From assembly GCA_016713985.1 (NCBI GenBank), contig JADJOD010000013.1:1-64000 (forward strand): a stretch of 64,000 nt of DNA, written 5' to 3'. The DNA is from Lewinellaceae bacterium (lineage in GTDB: Bacteria > Bacteroidota > Bacteroidia > Chitinophagales > Saprospiraceae). The position numbers and the translations under genes were made by a program. The notes beneath the pieces are model-generated. The model was not told the DNA's origin and searched no databases. It worked only from the letters and a program-made list of their open reading frames with translations. Positions 30,276 through 39,324 of this stretch are shown one piece after another (position 1 is the stretch's first letter; every line of letters starts with the position of its first letter).

Positions 30276-33263
30276 AACCAACGCTCCATCCAACGCCGCG
30301 CCTTAAAATATCAGCTCGCCGCCGACCTGCTCCGCGCTTTCGAAGACGCAGAAGGTCGCCCGCTCGGTCCCGACAGGCACCTGCTCTGGCAAACGCTGCT
30401 CCAGCGCCTGCCCGACGATGCCGACCCGGCCCTGTGGAAGGCCGCGCTGTGCCCCATTCTGGCGACCAATGAAAATCAGCAGCGGCTGGTGGATACCCTG
30501 TTTGCCGAATGCCTGACCAGGGCCGAAGCCGTGCTGGAACACCTGCCTGAACCGGCGGAACCAACACCCGCCCCGGATGTGCACGCCGCCAAACGCTGGG
30601 GATGGCTGGCTATCACCTCGGCGCTGCTGCTGGCCGGACTGCTCGGCATCGGCGTCTGGATGTGGATCGAAAGCCGCCGAACGACACCGCCGGGCGACCT
30701 GAAACGTTATTTTTCCATCGCCCCGAACACGGCCGTAAACGTATGCGCCGACAGCTTCGACCTGGTGCGCGCCGGCGGGGTGGTTTCCGCCGCATTTGCC
30801 GCAGGCGGCGATACGATCAGCACCCCCCTCGGCGCCTACCGCCTGCTGCCCGGCGGCTGCCTGTCCGCCACCGCCGGCGACAGCTTGGGGCAGGACTCTC
30901 TGCGGGTGTTGCTGCGCAATACGAGCGGCCAAACGGTCGCCCTCGATTATTTCCCCACGGTACGCCGGCCGTCCACCGTCTACCGTCCACCGTCTACCGT
31001 CACATACCGGTTTTACGAACGTGAGGTACCCGAACCCGAAGACATTCGCCGGCTCGCCATCGACGTGCCCACAGGCTGGGAAGCGGAGTTTTTGCGCTAC
31101 CTGCCCTGGCTGAAAGGTCTTTTCCTGCTGCTGCTCGGTCTGTTGCTGTACGCCCTCTTGCGCCGCCGCGCGCGCCGCAGGCAAAAACTCGTGGCCGAAA
31201 CACAACACGGCGACCGGCCGCCGTATACCTGGACCATCAGTATTCGCGACCTGGAGCCCCCCGACCCCGGCGAAAACTTCCCGATCGTGCTCAACCGCCT
31301 GCGCCGCCGCACCACCGACGACTGGCTGGAACTCGACCTGCGCGCCACGGTGCAGGCCACCATTGCGCAGGCGGGCCGTATCGACTTTCGTTTTCAGCAG
31401 CAGACCAAACCGCCGGAATACCTGCTGCTCATCGACCGCCGCGACGCCGCCGACCACCGCGCGCGCCTCTTCGACGAACTTTACCAGCGCTTCCGCGCCA
31501 ACGACGTGTTGATCGAGCGTTTTTTCTACGACGGCGATCCGCGCCTTTGCTTCAACGAACAATACCCCGGCGGCCTGCAACTCAACGAACTTTACCACCA
31601 ATACCCGGAATCCCGCCTGCTGCTGATCGGCGCCGGCCATACCCTGCTCAACCCCCTGAACCTCAAACTGAGCCGCTGGGCCGAGGCCCTGGCCCGCTGG
31701 CGGCAGCGCTCCCTCTTTTCGCCCCGCCCGCCGGGTGAATGGGGCCGCCGCGAACAAGTCCTGGGCGAATTGCTGCCCGTTTTGCCCGCCTCGCTCCGGG
31801 CGTTCTGGTACGCCGTGGAGCAATTCGACGCGGGTGAAGACGCCGATTTCGGCCGCTGGGGCGACGCGGTCACCGACGCCCCGCCCGCGCCCGTGGAACC
31901 CGACCCGCAAAACCTCATCGCCTCGCTCCAGCGCCACTACTCCGATGACCTGTTGCAGTGGATCGCCGCCTGCGCCGTGTATCCCTCGCTGCATTACGAC
32001 CTCACAATATACCTCTGGCAGGTGCTGTTCCCCGGCGCGCGCGTGAGTCTCACGAGCACCGTGCAGGACAAAACCGCCACCACCGCCACCCTGAGTGCCC
32101 TCACCGCCCTGCCCTGGTTCACCAAAGGCAGCATACCCGACCCGGCCCGCGCCGAATTGTTGCACTGGTTCGAGCAAAACCACCCCGAACAACACCGCCG
32201 TGTGCGCCTGGCCTTGGCCGAACAACTCGCCCTGCCCCACAACCAGCCCCCGCTCGACAGCGCTGCCTGGGACCAGTACCGCATGAACGCGGCCCTCAAC
32301 GAATGGCGCCTCACCGACGACCGCAAAAAGAAAAAAAACCTCGAACGCGAGATCGAAGAACTCCTGAAATACACGGAGGCCGATTTTACCGTCATCCACT
32401 ACCTCAACAAACCCAAAAATCCGCTCCAGTTCGAAGTGCCCGAACGCTGGAAAAAAATACTGTACCGCAGCGGCCGGCCGGGACTCGGCTTGCGGGATTT
32501 CTGGCGCGATTTGTTCGGCTGGGCACTGTGGATTTGGGTAGCCGCAGCGGCGGCGCTGGGCTGGTATCAGCCGAAGACGGAGGAATGCAGCGGTGAGCAG
32601 GTGTTGTATGTGCAGGAGGGAGAGACCCTGACATTATGCCTGCGCAGCCCGGAAGACTACGCCCTGTACCTGGAATACAAGGCCCGCGCCATCGCTTCCT
32701 GGAAACCCGCCCTGAAGTTTTGGATCTGTTGGAAAGCGAAGCCATCGCCTGGATGACCAGTTCCGGTATCCATACCTCCAACTGGGGAGACCACGCGCAA
32801 ACCTTTTCAGGACACCGCTTTTCACACTTTCAGCCGCAACATCAGTCTGCTGGCCTACAACAGGGCGGTACCTCATTATCGAATGGCCGACAGTCTGCGC
32901 CAAACCGCGCCCCCGCTATACCGGTGGATGAACTTCGCCGCACAACAAGACAGCGCCTGCGCCTGGTTTACCCGCGCTTACACCTTATATAATAATGACA
33001 CACTTTTGCGCGATGCTGCCGCCTGGTGTGTGAAGCCGGATACCTTCGACCGGAAAACGCCGCCAGAAGCATCCGCCCGGCAACAAACCACACGAATTCC
33101 GGTTATCACCGGCGCCGGCGAGGCGGGTGCTGCCGAAGACGATCTGGCGGCCGGTTTGCCGCCGGGGCCTTGTACGGATGAAAAGGTGTTGGCGGCATGG
33201 GCGGCTGGAAAAGCCGTACCGGCGGCGTCCGACCTTAATGAAAGGCCGCAAAAACTTTCATGA
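30276..33263 (+). CDS. Membrane-anchored vWA-like partner of MoxR (start unclear, two frameshifts)
   Basis: The frame opens at 30276, right after a stop, and reads LKYQLAADLLRAFEDAEGR and GPDRHLLWQTLLQRLPDD before the first GTG at 30489; no ATG fits, so the true start is lost or non-standard. From codon 1 at 30276: a helical N-domain, TM1 (~107-130), a beta-rich loop, TM2 (~274-294), then a vWA-like domain (~375-520). In the latter, EYLLLIDRRDAADHRARLF replaces the DxSxS metal site and SRLLLIGAGHTLLNP forms a later strand, so the MIDAS looks degenerate. TM3 lies at ~744-765. The frame shifts near 32700 and 32815, after which YRWMNFAAQQDSACAWFTRA and related helical sequence continue to 33263. 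Inferred role: vWA partner in a MoxR-dependent conflict system. Confidence 0.7.
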
Positions 33264-33545
33264 ATTCCGAAGTTGCAACACTCCGGGGCGTGGCTGAAGC
33301 CCGCGCTTTGGCCAATTTGGTATCCGCAAATTCTGATCGTGATGTTACGCCGGAATACCTCAGAAGATTTGAGGGATGCGCAAAGCGCCTGATGGCAAAC
33401 TGCGTCTTTCTTTACAGTCAATAATTATCCTGACCAGCCAACCAAAACTTTCTCGACCTGCAAACAACTCGAGGGCATTGAAAACCGCATCGCCGTAGAA
33501 CGCCGCAATTTCAAACAAGCCGTAGCCGACTACGCAGCCCGGACA
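33260..33545 (+). pseudogene. LemA-family fragment
   Basis: Two consecutive frames match the middle and end of LemA proteins: VAEARALANLVSANSDRDVT followed by PEYLRRFEGCAKRLM, then KQLEGIENRIAVERRNFKQ with AVADY. LemA's N-terminal membrane helix is absent, and a shift or stop occurs near 33420. The ATG overlaps the stop of the vWA-like gene. The fragment runs, without an obvious boundary, into the FGE gene. Either a lemA gene was truncated here or the assembly has joined separate loci. Confidence 0.6.
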
Positions 33546-33590
33546 GGAGAACCGACTGCCCCACGCCCCGCTGCTCCCCTCCGCCCCACC

Positions 33591-34355
33591 ATGATCAACA
33601 TCCCCGCCGGAACCTTCGACATGGGCGATGTGCTGGGCGACAACGAATACGACGATGAAAAACCCGTACACCGCGTCAGCCTCTCCGCCTTCCAGTTGGC
33701 TGCCACCGAACTCACCTTCGAAGAATACGACCGCTTCTGCGAAGCCACCGGGCGCGAAAAACCCAATGACCGCGGCTGGGGCCGCGGCCGGCGGCCGGTC
33801 ATCAACGTGAGCTGGCTCGACGCCGTCGAATACTGCAACTGGCTCAGCGAACAACACGGCTACAAACCCGCCTACACCATCAACGGCGACGACGTGCGCT
33901 GCGACTGGGCCGCCAACGGCTACCGCCTGCCCACCGAAGCCGAATGGGAATACGCCGCGCGGGAAGGCGGTAAAAAAGTGCGCTTCGGCAACGGGAAAGA
34001 CGTGGCAGACCCGAAAGAGATCAATTTCGACGGTAGCGAATCCTATAAAGAGACCTACTCCCTCGCCGGCGAATACCGCCAACAAACCGTACCTGCCGGC
34101 AGCTTGAACAGCCCGAATAATTTGGGCCTGCACGATATGAGCGGGAATGTGTAGGAATGGTGCTGGGATTGGTTAGGCGATTATCCTTCGTAGGCTCAAA
34201 CCAACCCGCATGGCCCGGATTCAGGCGTCTACCGCGTTCTACGCGGCGGGTCGTGGTTCAACGACCCGCAGTACGTTCGGGCAGCGCGCCGCGACCTCAA
34301 CACGCCCGGCGTCAGGGACGACGGCCTGGGTTTCCGTCTTGCCAGGACCCTTTAA
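33591..34355 (+). CDS. Formylglycine-generating-enzyme-fold (FGE/SUMF1) protein with DGR-like variable C-terminus, interrupted by two TAG codons
   Basis: Starts MINIPAGTFDMGD, the canonical FGE beginning. Family motifs follow: HRVSLSAFQLAATELTFEE, VSWLDAVEYCNWLSE, YRLPTEAEWEYAAR and GLHDMSGNV. The frame then meets TAG (34152-34154) where the family has W (GNVWEWCWDW), and again TAG (34191-34193) in YPS-x-AQTNPHG. Downstream it stays in phase through VLRGGSWFNDPQYVRAARR to GLGFRLARTL and a true stop at 34353-34355. The C-terminal C-type-lectin-like fold is used as the variable scaffold in many diversity-generating retroelements. The catalytic cysteines of true FGE are not evident, so this is probably a binding module rather than a sulfatase activator. 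It is the likely effector of the upstream MoxR-vWA module. Confidence 0.8.
34254..34343 (+). other. Candidate DGR variable region (VR) in the FGE gene
   Basis: From TGG 34254 to GCC 34343, ten codons fit NNC replacements of AAC: TTC, AAC, GAC (34257-34265), TAC (34272), GAC, CTC, AAC (34293-34301), GTC (34311), and GAC, GAC then GGC (34317-34325). Surrounding codons are invariant-type (P, R, T-P-G, LGFRLA). This clustering is the mark left by adenine-specific mutagenesis of an AAC-rich template. Confidence 0.65.
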
Positions 34356-34389
34356 CCTTTTCGTTTTTTTACCTTTTTACCTTTTTGCA

Positions 34390-34460
34390 TCCTTTCCCAA
34401 AAAGGGATGAGCGACTATTTTGGTCGGCCAAGCGACCAAGCGTATTTCGGGCGCAGCCCG
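34390..34460 (+). other. Hairpin cluster just downstream of the VR
   Basis: CATCC/GGATG bracket a CCC-A5-GGG mini-hairpin (34389-34409), TTGGTCG/CGACCAA forms a perfect stem (34420-34439), and CGGGC/GCCCG another (34448-34460). DGRs such as the Bordetella phage one need a hairpin shortly after the VR; these are candidates. Otherwise they are terminators. Confidence 0.5.
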
Positions 34461-34744
<284 letters not shown>

Positions 34745-34838
34745 CACGCGGCCCGGGCGTGGGCTCTCACCCGCAGAAGTCGGAGCACCGGCACAGCACC
34801 CGGCACGGACAACAACCTGGGTCTTCGTCTTGCCATCA
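34745..34838 (+). other. Candidate DGR template region (TR) or second FGE C-terminal copy
   Basis: Related to the VR at 34241-34344 when small gaps are allowed: shared blocks are ACGCGG, GTGG, CCCGCAG, CCTGGGT and CGTCTTGCCA. In the ungapped end, TR GGACAACAACCTGGG matches VR GGACGACGGCCTGGG with three differences, all A in the TR and G in the VR; CAGAA against CAGTA adds an A-to-T. That direction is what a DGR template predicts. Indels make it non-exact, so sequence quality or an alternative second variable copy must be considered. Confidence 0.5.
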
Positions 34839-35017
34839 GCGCCTTTTTCACTTCGGGAGAGCCTTGCTGTCCGCCTTTCCACCCTCAGGGCAATGGATTT
34901 AGGCGGTCGGGCGAGCCGTTTTGTAATGACCTTCTTGGCGTGAACATTAATTTGAACCATTGCCACTCCAGTACCGCGTTATTCGTAAGCCCCTAAACAA
35001 AAGAACCGGCATTGTAA
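34839..35017. other. Intergenic region of uncertain quality
   Basis: No reverse-transcriptase or Avd-like sequence is readable in any frame here. The stretch reads into the DUF2071 gene without a clear start codon. Confidence 0.4.
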
Positions 35018-35746
35018 GGCGGCATTCAACCGCCGGCAATACAACCCTTCCTCTCCGCCCGCTGGCGCAACCTCGTCCTGCTCAACTACCGCGTAGAGCC
35101 GGATATTCTAAAACCGTTCCTGCCCGCGCATACCGAATTAGACATCTGGAACAACACCTGCTATGTGAGTGTGGTGGGTTTTATGTTTATGGATACCCGC
35201 CTCAAGGGGCTGAAAATTCCTTTTCACGTCAATTTTGAAGAGATCAACCTGCGTTTTTACGTGCGGCGCAGCGACCCGGAACTCGGCTGGAAACGCGGTG
35301 TGGTGTTTGTCCGCGAGATCGTGCCTTTACCCGCCATAGCCTGGGTGGCCAATACCATTTACGGAGAAAACTACCGCTCCTTTCCGATGTGGCATGCCTG
35401 GAAGGAAAAAGATGCGCAACTGGAGGTTGAATACGCCTGGAAACAAGCCGGCCGCTGGCATTCCTTCGGCGTGAAGGCGGAAAACACACCCGTAGACCTG
35501 AAAGCGGGCAGCGAAGCCGAGTTTATCACCGAACACTACTGGGGCTACGCCCGCCGCGACGAACACCATACCGTGGAATACCGGGTCGCGCACCCGCGCT
35601 GGCGCGTACATCCGATCGGGGCCTGGCATTGCGACGTGGATTTCGGGGCGGCGTACGGCCCTGCATTTGCTCCGCTCACGGGCGCGGAGCCCTTGTCTGT
35701 TTTTCTGGCGGAAGGATCGGAGGTGGAGGTGTTGGGGAGATGTTAG
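35018..35746 (+). CDS. DUF2071 (YqjF-family) protein, start codon not identifiable
   Basis: The frame is open from 35018 (after TAA 35015). It has the family's conserved opening FLSARWRNLVLLNYRVEPDI then LKPFLPAHTELDIW, with CYVSVVGFMF and EINLRFYVRR further on. The usual start lies a few residues before FLSARW, but only ATT or ATA codons occur there, so the 5' end may be miscalled. The last residues (LGRC) are encoded by the repeat that begins at 35734, so the native C-terminus may have been replaced by repeat insertion. Function of DUF2071 proteins is unknown; they are cytosolic. Confidence 0.85.
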   Translation, partial: GGIQPPAIQPFLSARWRNLVLLNYRVEPDILKPFLPAHTELDIWNNTCYVSVVGFMFMDTRLKGLKIPFHVNFEEINLRFYVRRSDPELGWKRGVVFVREIVPLPAIAWVANTIYGENYRSFPMWHAWKEKDAQLEVEYAWKQAGRWHSFGVKAENTPVDLKAGSEAEFITEHYWGYARRDEHHTVEYRVAHPRWRVHPIGAWHCDVDFGAAYGPAFAPLTGAEPLSVFLAEGSEVEVLGRC

Positions 35747-35932
35747 ATACCAGATGGGGAGATGCCAGATGCCGGATGGGGAGATGCCAGATGCCAGACG
35801 GGGAGATGCCAGATGGGAGATGCGTAAGCGACCGTTTTGGAAGACACAGAATTTGGGCGGTTTGATTGCTGAATTCTTCAACCCCCTGAGAACATAAACC
35901 GCACGAATAATTAACCCAGGTTGCAACCTACA
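35734..35932 (+). repeat. Direct repeat A, copy 1 (minisatellite plus ~100-bp tail)
   Basis: Starts GGGGAGATGTTAGATACCAG, continues with several units of about 22 bp built on GGGGAGATGCCAGATGCC, then the tail GCGTAAGCGACCGTTTTGGA to the start of element B. Copy 2 is at 36391. Confidence 0.85.
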
Positions 35933-36095
35933 GCGGCAGAGCCGCGAGATATTTGTAGCAGGCGTTCAATCATGAAAACCAGGTGCGTAGCACCGGGAAT
36001 ATTACGGTGCTACGCACCTCTTGCCTGCTGAATGTCATTTCTACCAATATTTACGGTGCGCTGCACCGGCAAAATGAGCAGGTCACAACCTGGGT
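35913..36095 (+). mobile_element. MITE-like element B, copy 1
   Basis: About 183 bp with short terminal inverted repeats: AACCCAGGTTG at 35913 and CAACCTGGGT ending at 36095. Inside are strong hairpins: CGGCAGAGCCG, and GGTGCGTAGCACC... with GGTGCTACGCACC around 35980-36020. No coding capacity. An inverted second copy lies at 36586-36772. Confidence 0.75.
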
Positions 36096-36390
36096 GTATG
36101 TGCGTTTGTTTACCATACCATCCGTCATATAACAATCTACGTTTATGCAACCCCGTCTTCCGTTGTGTGGGCTTTGATTTCCGGGGTGTCCGTATGTTTA
36201 TCTGTGCGGCGAGATGCGTTTACGGCTTGTAATGGATGATTCTCCGACCTGTAATCGTCGACTTCCGTACAGCGCATGGTAGTTTCTGCGGTGCCGGAAT
36301 GAAAAACCGCGCGATACATATTGTATATTTTTAATGCACCGCCGGCTTATCCGGTGTACGGGTCGAAAACGGCGTTTCGATTGGCCGGAC
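36096..36390. other. Unassigned stretch between repeat copies
   Basis: About 295 bp between element B copy 1 and repeat A copy 2. I see no gene, hairpin or homology here; short ORFs on either strand look random. Confidence 0.5.
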
Positions 36391-36602
36391 GGGGAGATGT
36401 TAGATACCAGACGGGGAGATGTCAGATGCCAGATGGGGAGATGCCAGATGCCAGATGGGGAGATGCCAGATGGGGAGGGGGTTATCGGCGGATGCGTAAG
36501 CGGCCGTTTTGGAAGACACAGAATTTGGGCGATTTGATCGCTGAATTCTTCAACCCTCTGAAAAACATAAAACGCACGAAGAATTAACCCAAGTTGTGAC
36601 CA
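36391..36602 (+). repeat. Direct repeat A, copy 2
   Basis: Same minisatellite and tail as 35734-35932 (GCGTAAGCGGCCGTTTTGGA, then TGAATTCTTCAACC), followed again by element B, but here B is inverted. Confidence 0.85.
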
Positions 36603-36772
36603 CCTCATTTTGCCGGTGCAGCGCACCGAAAATATTTGTAGAAATGACATTCGAGCAGGGCAAGAGGTGCGTAGCACCGTAATATTCCCGGTGCTACGCA
36701 CCTTGTTTTCATGATTGAACGCCCTGCTGCAAATATCTCGCGGCTCTGCCGCTGTAGGTCGCAACCTGGGTT
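36586..36772 (-). mobile_element. MITE-like element B, copy 2 (inverted)
   Basis: Reverse complement of 35913-36095 with small differences, again bounded by AACCCAAGTTG and CAACCTGGGTT and flanked by TTAA/TAAT. It ends 2 bp before the stop codon of the downstream minus-strand gene. Confidence 0.75.
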
Positions 36773-36774
36773 AA

Positions 36775-37446
36775 TTACCCCCCCGCTTTTCTGCGAAACA
36801 TCCTTCTCGCAAACGAACCCGCCGCATGGCGGCAGCGCAACGCGTGGAACAATACTCCGGCGACAAAAACAAGGATGCCCAGCCCCAGTAACACGTTGTG
36901 CATTACCATGACCGGTTTTACCCGGGAAGGCCAAAAAGGTTGGACGATAAATATTTCTCCGGCAATGACCGCGGCAGTCAGCAACACGATGACTACGGTT
37001 GCGGCGCGGGTTTTCATGAGCCAGGCGGGTTTTTGCCGCAAAAGACATTTTTCCAGAAAACGGCAGGGCAGCCGGTCGGCCGGGTATATTTTGACGAGTT
37101 CGCGCAGCACGTGTTCCGCTTTGGGGTATTCGTGCATCTGGTACAACGACGCGGCCTTCAGGAACAGTGTTTTGGCGTAGAGGTCTTCACCACCCCAGGT
37201 TTCCACGTTCTGCATGATGATGATTTCGAGCAGGTGGTCGCACATCACCACGTGTTTGCCGTGGTTGCCCGTTTGAAAAAGAGCGTTGGTGTAGGCCTCG
37301 GTGCAGTCGAAATATTCTTCAAAATCAAGCGCCCGGATGCCGTCTTCAAACTGCTCGTAAAACCGGATAATCCCGTGAAAGTCACTGACTTCTAAGGCTT
37401 TGAAGTTGCGGTACAAACGAAGGCGATGTGCGGGCAGAAAATTCAT
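36775..37446 (-). CDS. Hypothetical protein: helical (TPR-like) domain with two C-terminal transmembrane helices
   Basis: 223 residues, not recognised as a named family. Residues ~1-140 are alpha-helical with a repeat-like pattern (EAYTNALFQTGNHGKHVVM, KTLFLKAASLYQMHEYPKAE), suggesting one or two TPR units. Two hydrophobic segments follow (TRAATVVIVLLTAAVIAGEI and MVMHNVLLGLGILVFVAGVL), then a basic tail (RRMFRRKAGG). Probably a membrane protein with a cytosolic N-domain. It lies between a repeat module and a palindrome and forms no obvious operon. Codon use and reading look genuine. Confidence 0.65.
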   Translation of the reverse strand: MNFLPAHRLRLYRNFKALEVSDFHGIIRFYEQFEDGIRALDFEEYFDCTEAYTNALFQTGNHGKHVVMCDHLLEIIIMQNVETWGGEDLYAKTLFLKAASLYQMHEYPKAEHVLRELVKIYPADRLPCRFLEKCLLRQKPAWLMKTRAATVVIVLLTAAVIAGEIFIVQPFWPSRVKPVMVMHNVLLGLGILVFVAGVLFHALRCRHAAGSFARRMFRRKAGG

Positions 37447-37529
37447 GGCAGCAGCCGGTGTTGCCCCGAAGATATGGGGTATACCTAAGAACGGGGAACA
37501 GGGGGAAGAGGTTGCTTTGGAGCGCGAAA

Positions 37530-37615
37530 TTTGACAGGATTTACAGGATCTGCAGGTTTTTGTATCACATCGGCGAAGCCGACTTTAACCTGTAAATCCT
37601 GTAAATCCTGTCAAA
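37530..37615. repeat. 20-bp perfect inverted repeat (ACAGGATTTAC family)
   Basis: TTTGACAGGATTTACAGGAT (37530-37549) is the reverse complement of 37596-37615; the loop also contains GTCGGCTTCGCCGA-type pairing. The same core is in the repeat at 24814. It separates the hypothetical gene and the caspase gene. Confidence 0.8.
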
Positions 37616-37644
37616 TAACTAAGCGCCGTCAAGCATCTCCACCT

Positions 37645-39324
37645 CTAATTCCGGAAATTTTGTTGTCGCACGGCCACCGGCATGGCGTCGTCATAGCTGC
37701 CGGTAAGCACGGGGGTCTGTACGTTGGCCGTATATTCCCTGACCTTGGCGTACACGTATTTGTACAACTCCCGGATCGAAACGAGGTAGTCGTTGTTGGT
37801 ATCGGCGTTGCCTTTCAGTCCCTGCAGCACGTAGTAGGTGAACACCCCCTGGCGCAGGCCGTGGTCTTCCAGCGAAAGTTCTTCACTTTTGGACGACATC
37901 AGCAGGGCGACTCCGCCGTCGGCGTCTTCAAAAGCCTGGTAGTAGCGCTGAAGGGATACGGAAGCGGGGCTTTTGGCGGCCAGCGAGCCGTTGCCGTAGC
38001 TGAGCGAGCCGCTGTGGCAGGCATCGGCGATGCACAGTTTGTGTTTGGCTTTGCTTTCGTTGAAGACCTGTTTGATCTCCTCGTGGCGCAGTTTGTTGTT
38101 GTAGCCGTCGTAGTCGACCGGCAGGAAACATCCTTCGAGGCCGTGGCCGCTGAAGTACAGCAGCACGACGTCGTTTTCGTCGGCGCGCAGGAAATATTCG
38201 CGCATTTTTTTCAGGATGTTGGCGCGGGTGGCGTCTTCGTCGATGAGCAGCGACATTTGATTTTCGGGCAAGGCGCCGCCTTCCACGCTGCCGAGGAAGG
38301 AATAAAAGCGGTAGGCGTCGTCGTCGGTGAATTTGAGCGAAGGCATGGAGGTATAACTGCCCACGCCGACCACCACGGCCCAGATTTTAACAGATTTGGT
38401 CGGCTCCATCCGAACCGGGTCGGCGGGCACCTGTTCTTCGGAGTCGAGTTCTTTTACGGCGGCGCCGTTGACCCACACCGCGCCGTAAACGCGGCCTGTG
38501 GCAAAGTACATGATGCCTTCGCCGTTGGGAGCGTTGCTGACCCATTCGCCTTCGTAGCGGTTGCCGTCGGCGTAGTAGCAGGTGCCTTTGCCGTGCGGGT
38601 ATCCGTTTTTGAACTCGCCGATCCAGCGGGAGCCGTCGGGATAATCGTAGTAACCCCGGCCACTGATACAATTCGTGGTGCCGCAGTTTTTCAGCCCGCT
38701 CACGTCGGGTTTGGTGGAGGACGGTTTGTTGCCCGTGGGTTTGGTCTGGCCCTGGGTGTTCGGTTTGTTGGTATTGGAAGCCACCGAACCCGTGGAGTTG
38801 ATCAGTTTGCCGAGGGCCCAGGTGCCCTGCGTGATTTTTCCGGCGGTATCCGTAAATTTCCCTGCGCCGTTTTTGCGGTTTTGTTTCCAGCCGCCGGTGT
38901 AGGATGCGCCGTCGGGGTAATACATGGTGCCCTGGCCTTCAAACTTGCCGGCTTTAAAATCGCCTTCGTAACGCTCTTTGCTTTTAAAATAATACTTGCC
39001 TTTTCCATTGGGCTGGTCGCCGACCCAGCGACCGGTAAATTTGTCGCCGTTGGCGTAGGTCATGGTGCCTTCACCTTCCATTTTGTTCTGGTTGAACTGA
39101 CCTTCGTAAATGTTGTTGTTGGAAAAAACCATTTTACCTTTTCCCGTGCGCTGGCCGTTGGCGAACTGGCCGGTGTAAACGGTGCCCGAACCGTAGCGGT
39201 ATTTACCGGTACCGTTCTGGCAATTGCCGCTTTGGCATTGAGCGGAAAGATTTGTGGGAATGGAAACTGCAACCAGCACCACGGCTGGCAAAAGCAGGCG
39301 GAAAAAAAGATTATGACCCTTCAT
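37645..39324 (-). CDS. Caspase-like peptidase (C14) with MORN repeats, exported
   Basis: 559 residues. The signal peptide ends at LSAQ (residue ~29). Residues ~38-170 and ~222-290 carry about eight MORN repeats (for example GTVYTGQFANGQRTGKG, DKFTGRWVGDQPNGKG and RYEGDFKAGKFEGQG), split by a Thr/Asn/Pro linker. The caspase domain begins near residue 312 (KIWAVVVGVGSY), with catalytic histidine 394 in YFSGHG and cysteine 436 in ADACHSGS. Both dyad residues are intact, so activity is likely. Prokaryotic caspases with MORN repeats are known as orthocaspases. The export signal suggests a periplasmic location. It is close to, but not in an operon with, the conflict cluster. Confidence 0.92.
   Translation of the reverse strand: MKGHNLFFRLLLPAVVLVAVSIPTNLSAQCQSGNCQNGTGKYRYGSGTVYTGQFANGQRTGKGKMVFSNNNIYEGQFNQNKMEGEGTMTYANGDKFTGRWVGDQPNGKGKYYFKSKERYEGDFKAGKFEGQGTMYYPDGASYTGGWKQNRKNGAGKFTDTAGKITQGTWALGKLINSTGSVASNTNKPNTQGQTKPTGNKPSSTKPDVSGLKNCGTTNCISGRGYYDYPDGSRWIGEFKNGYPHGKGTCYYADGNRYEGEWVSNAPNGEGIMYFATGRVYGAVWVNGAAVKELDSEEQVPADPVRMEPTKSVKIWAVVVGVGSYTSMPSLKFTDDDAYRFYSFLGSVEGGALPENQMSLLIDEDATRANILKKMREYFLRADENDVVLLYFSGHGLEGCFLPVDYDGYNNKLRHEEIKQVFNESKAKHKLCIADACHSGSLSYGNGSLAAKSPASVSLQRYYQAFEDADGGVALLMSSKSEELSLEDHGLRQGVFTYYVLQGLKGNADTNNDYLVSIRELYKYVYAKVREYTANVQTPVLTGSYDDAMPVAVRQQNFRN

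Noticed and set aside
30303..32399. 698-codon minus-strand ORF opposite the vWA-like gene
   Set aside because: The plus strand has transmembrane helices and vWA-like motifs in phase with the MoxR operon; the antisense frame lacks structure.
34152..34193. Amber (TAG) recoding in the FGE gene
   Set aside because: The two TAG codons replace different residues, and other genes here use TAG as a normal stop, so reassignment is not supported.
36198..36764. 188-codon minus-strand ORF
   Set aside because: It is composed of repeat A and element B sequence and has no protein similarity.
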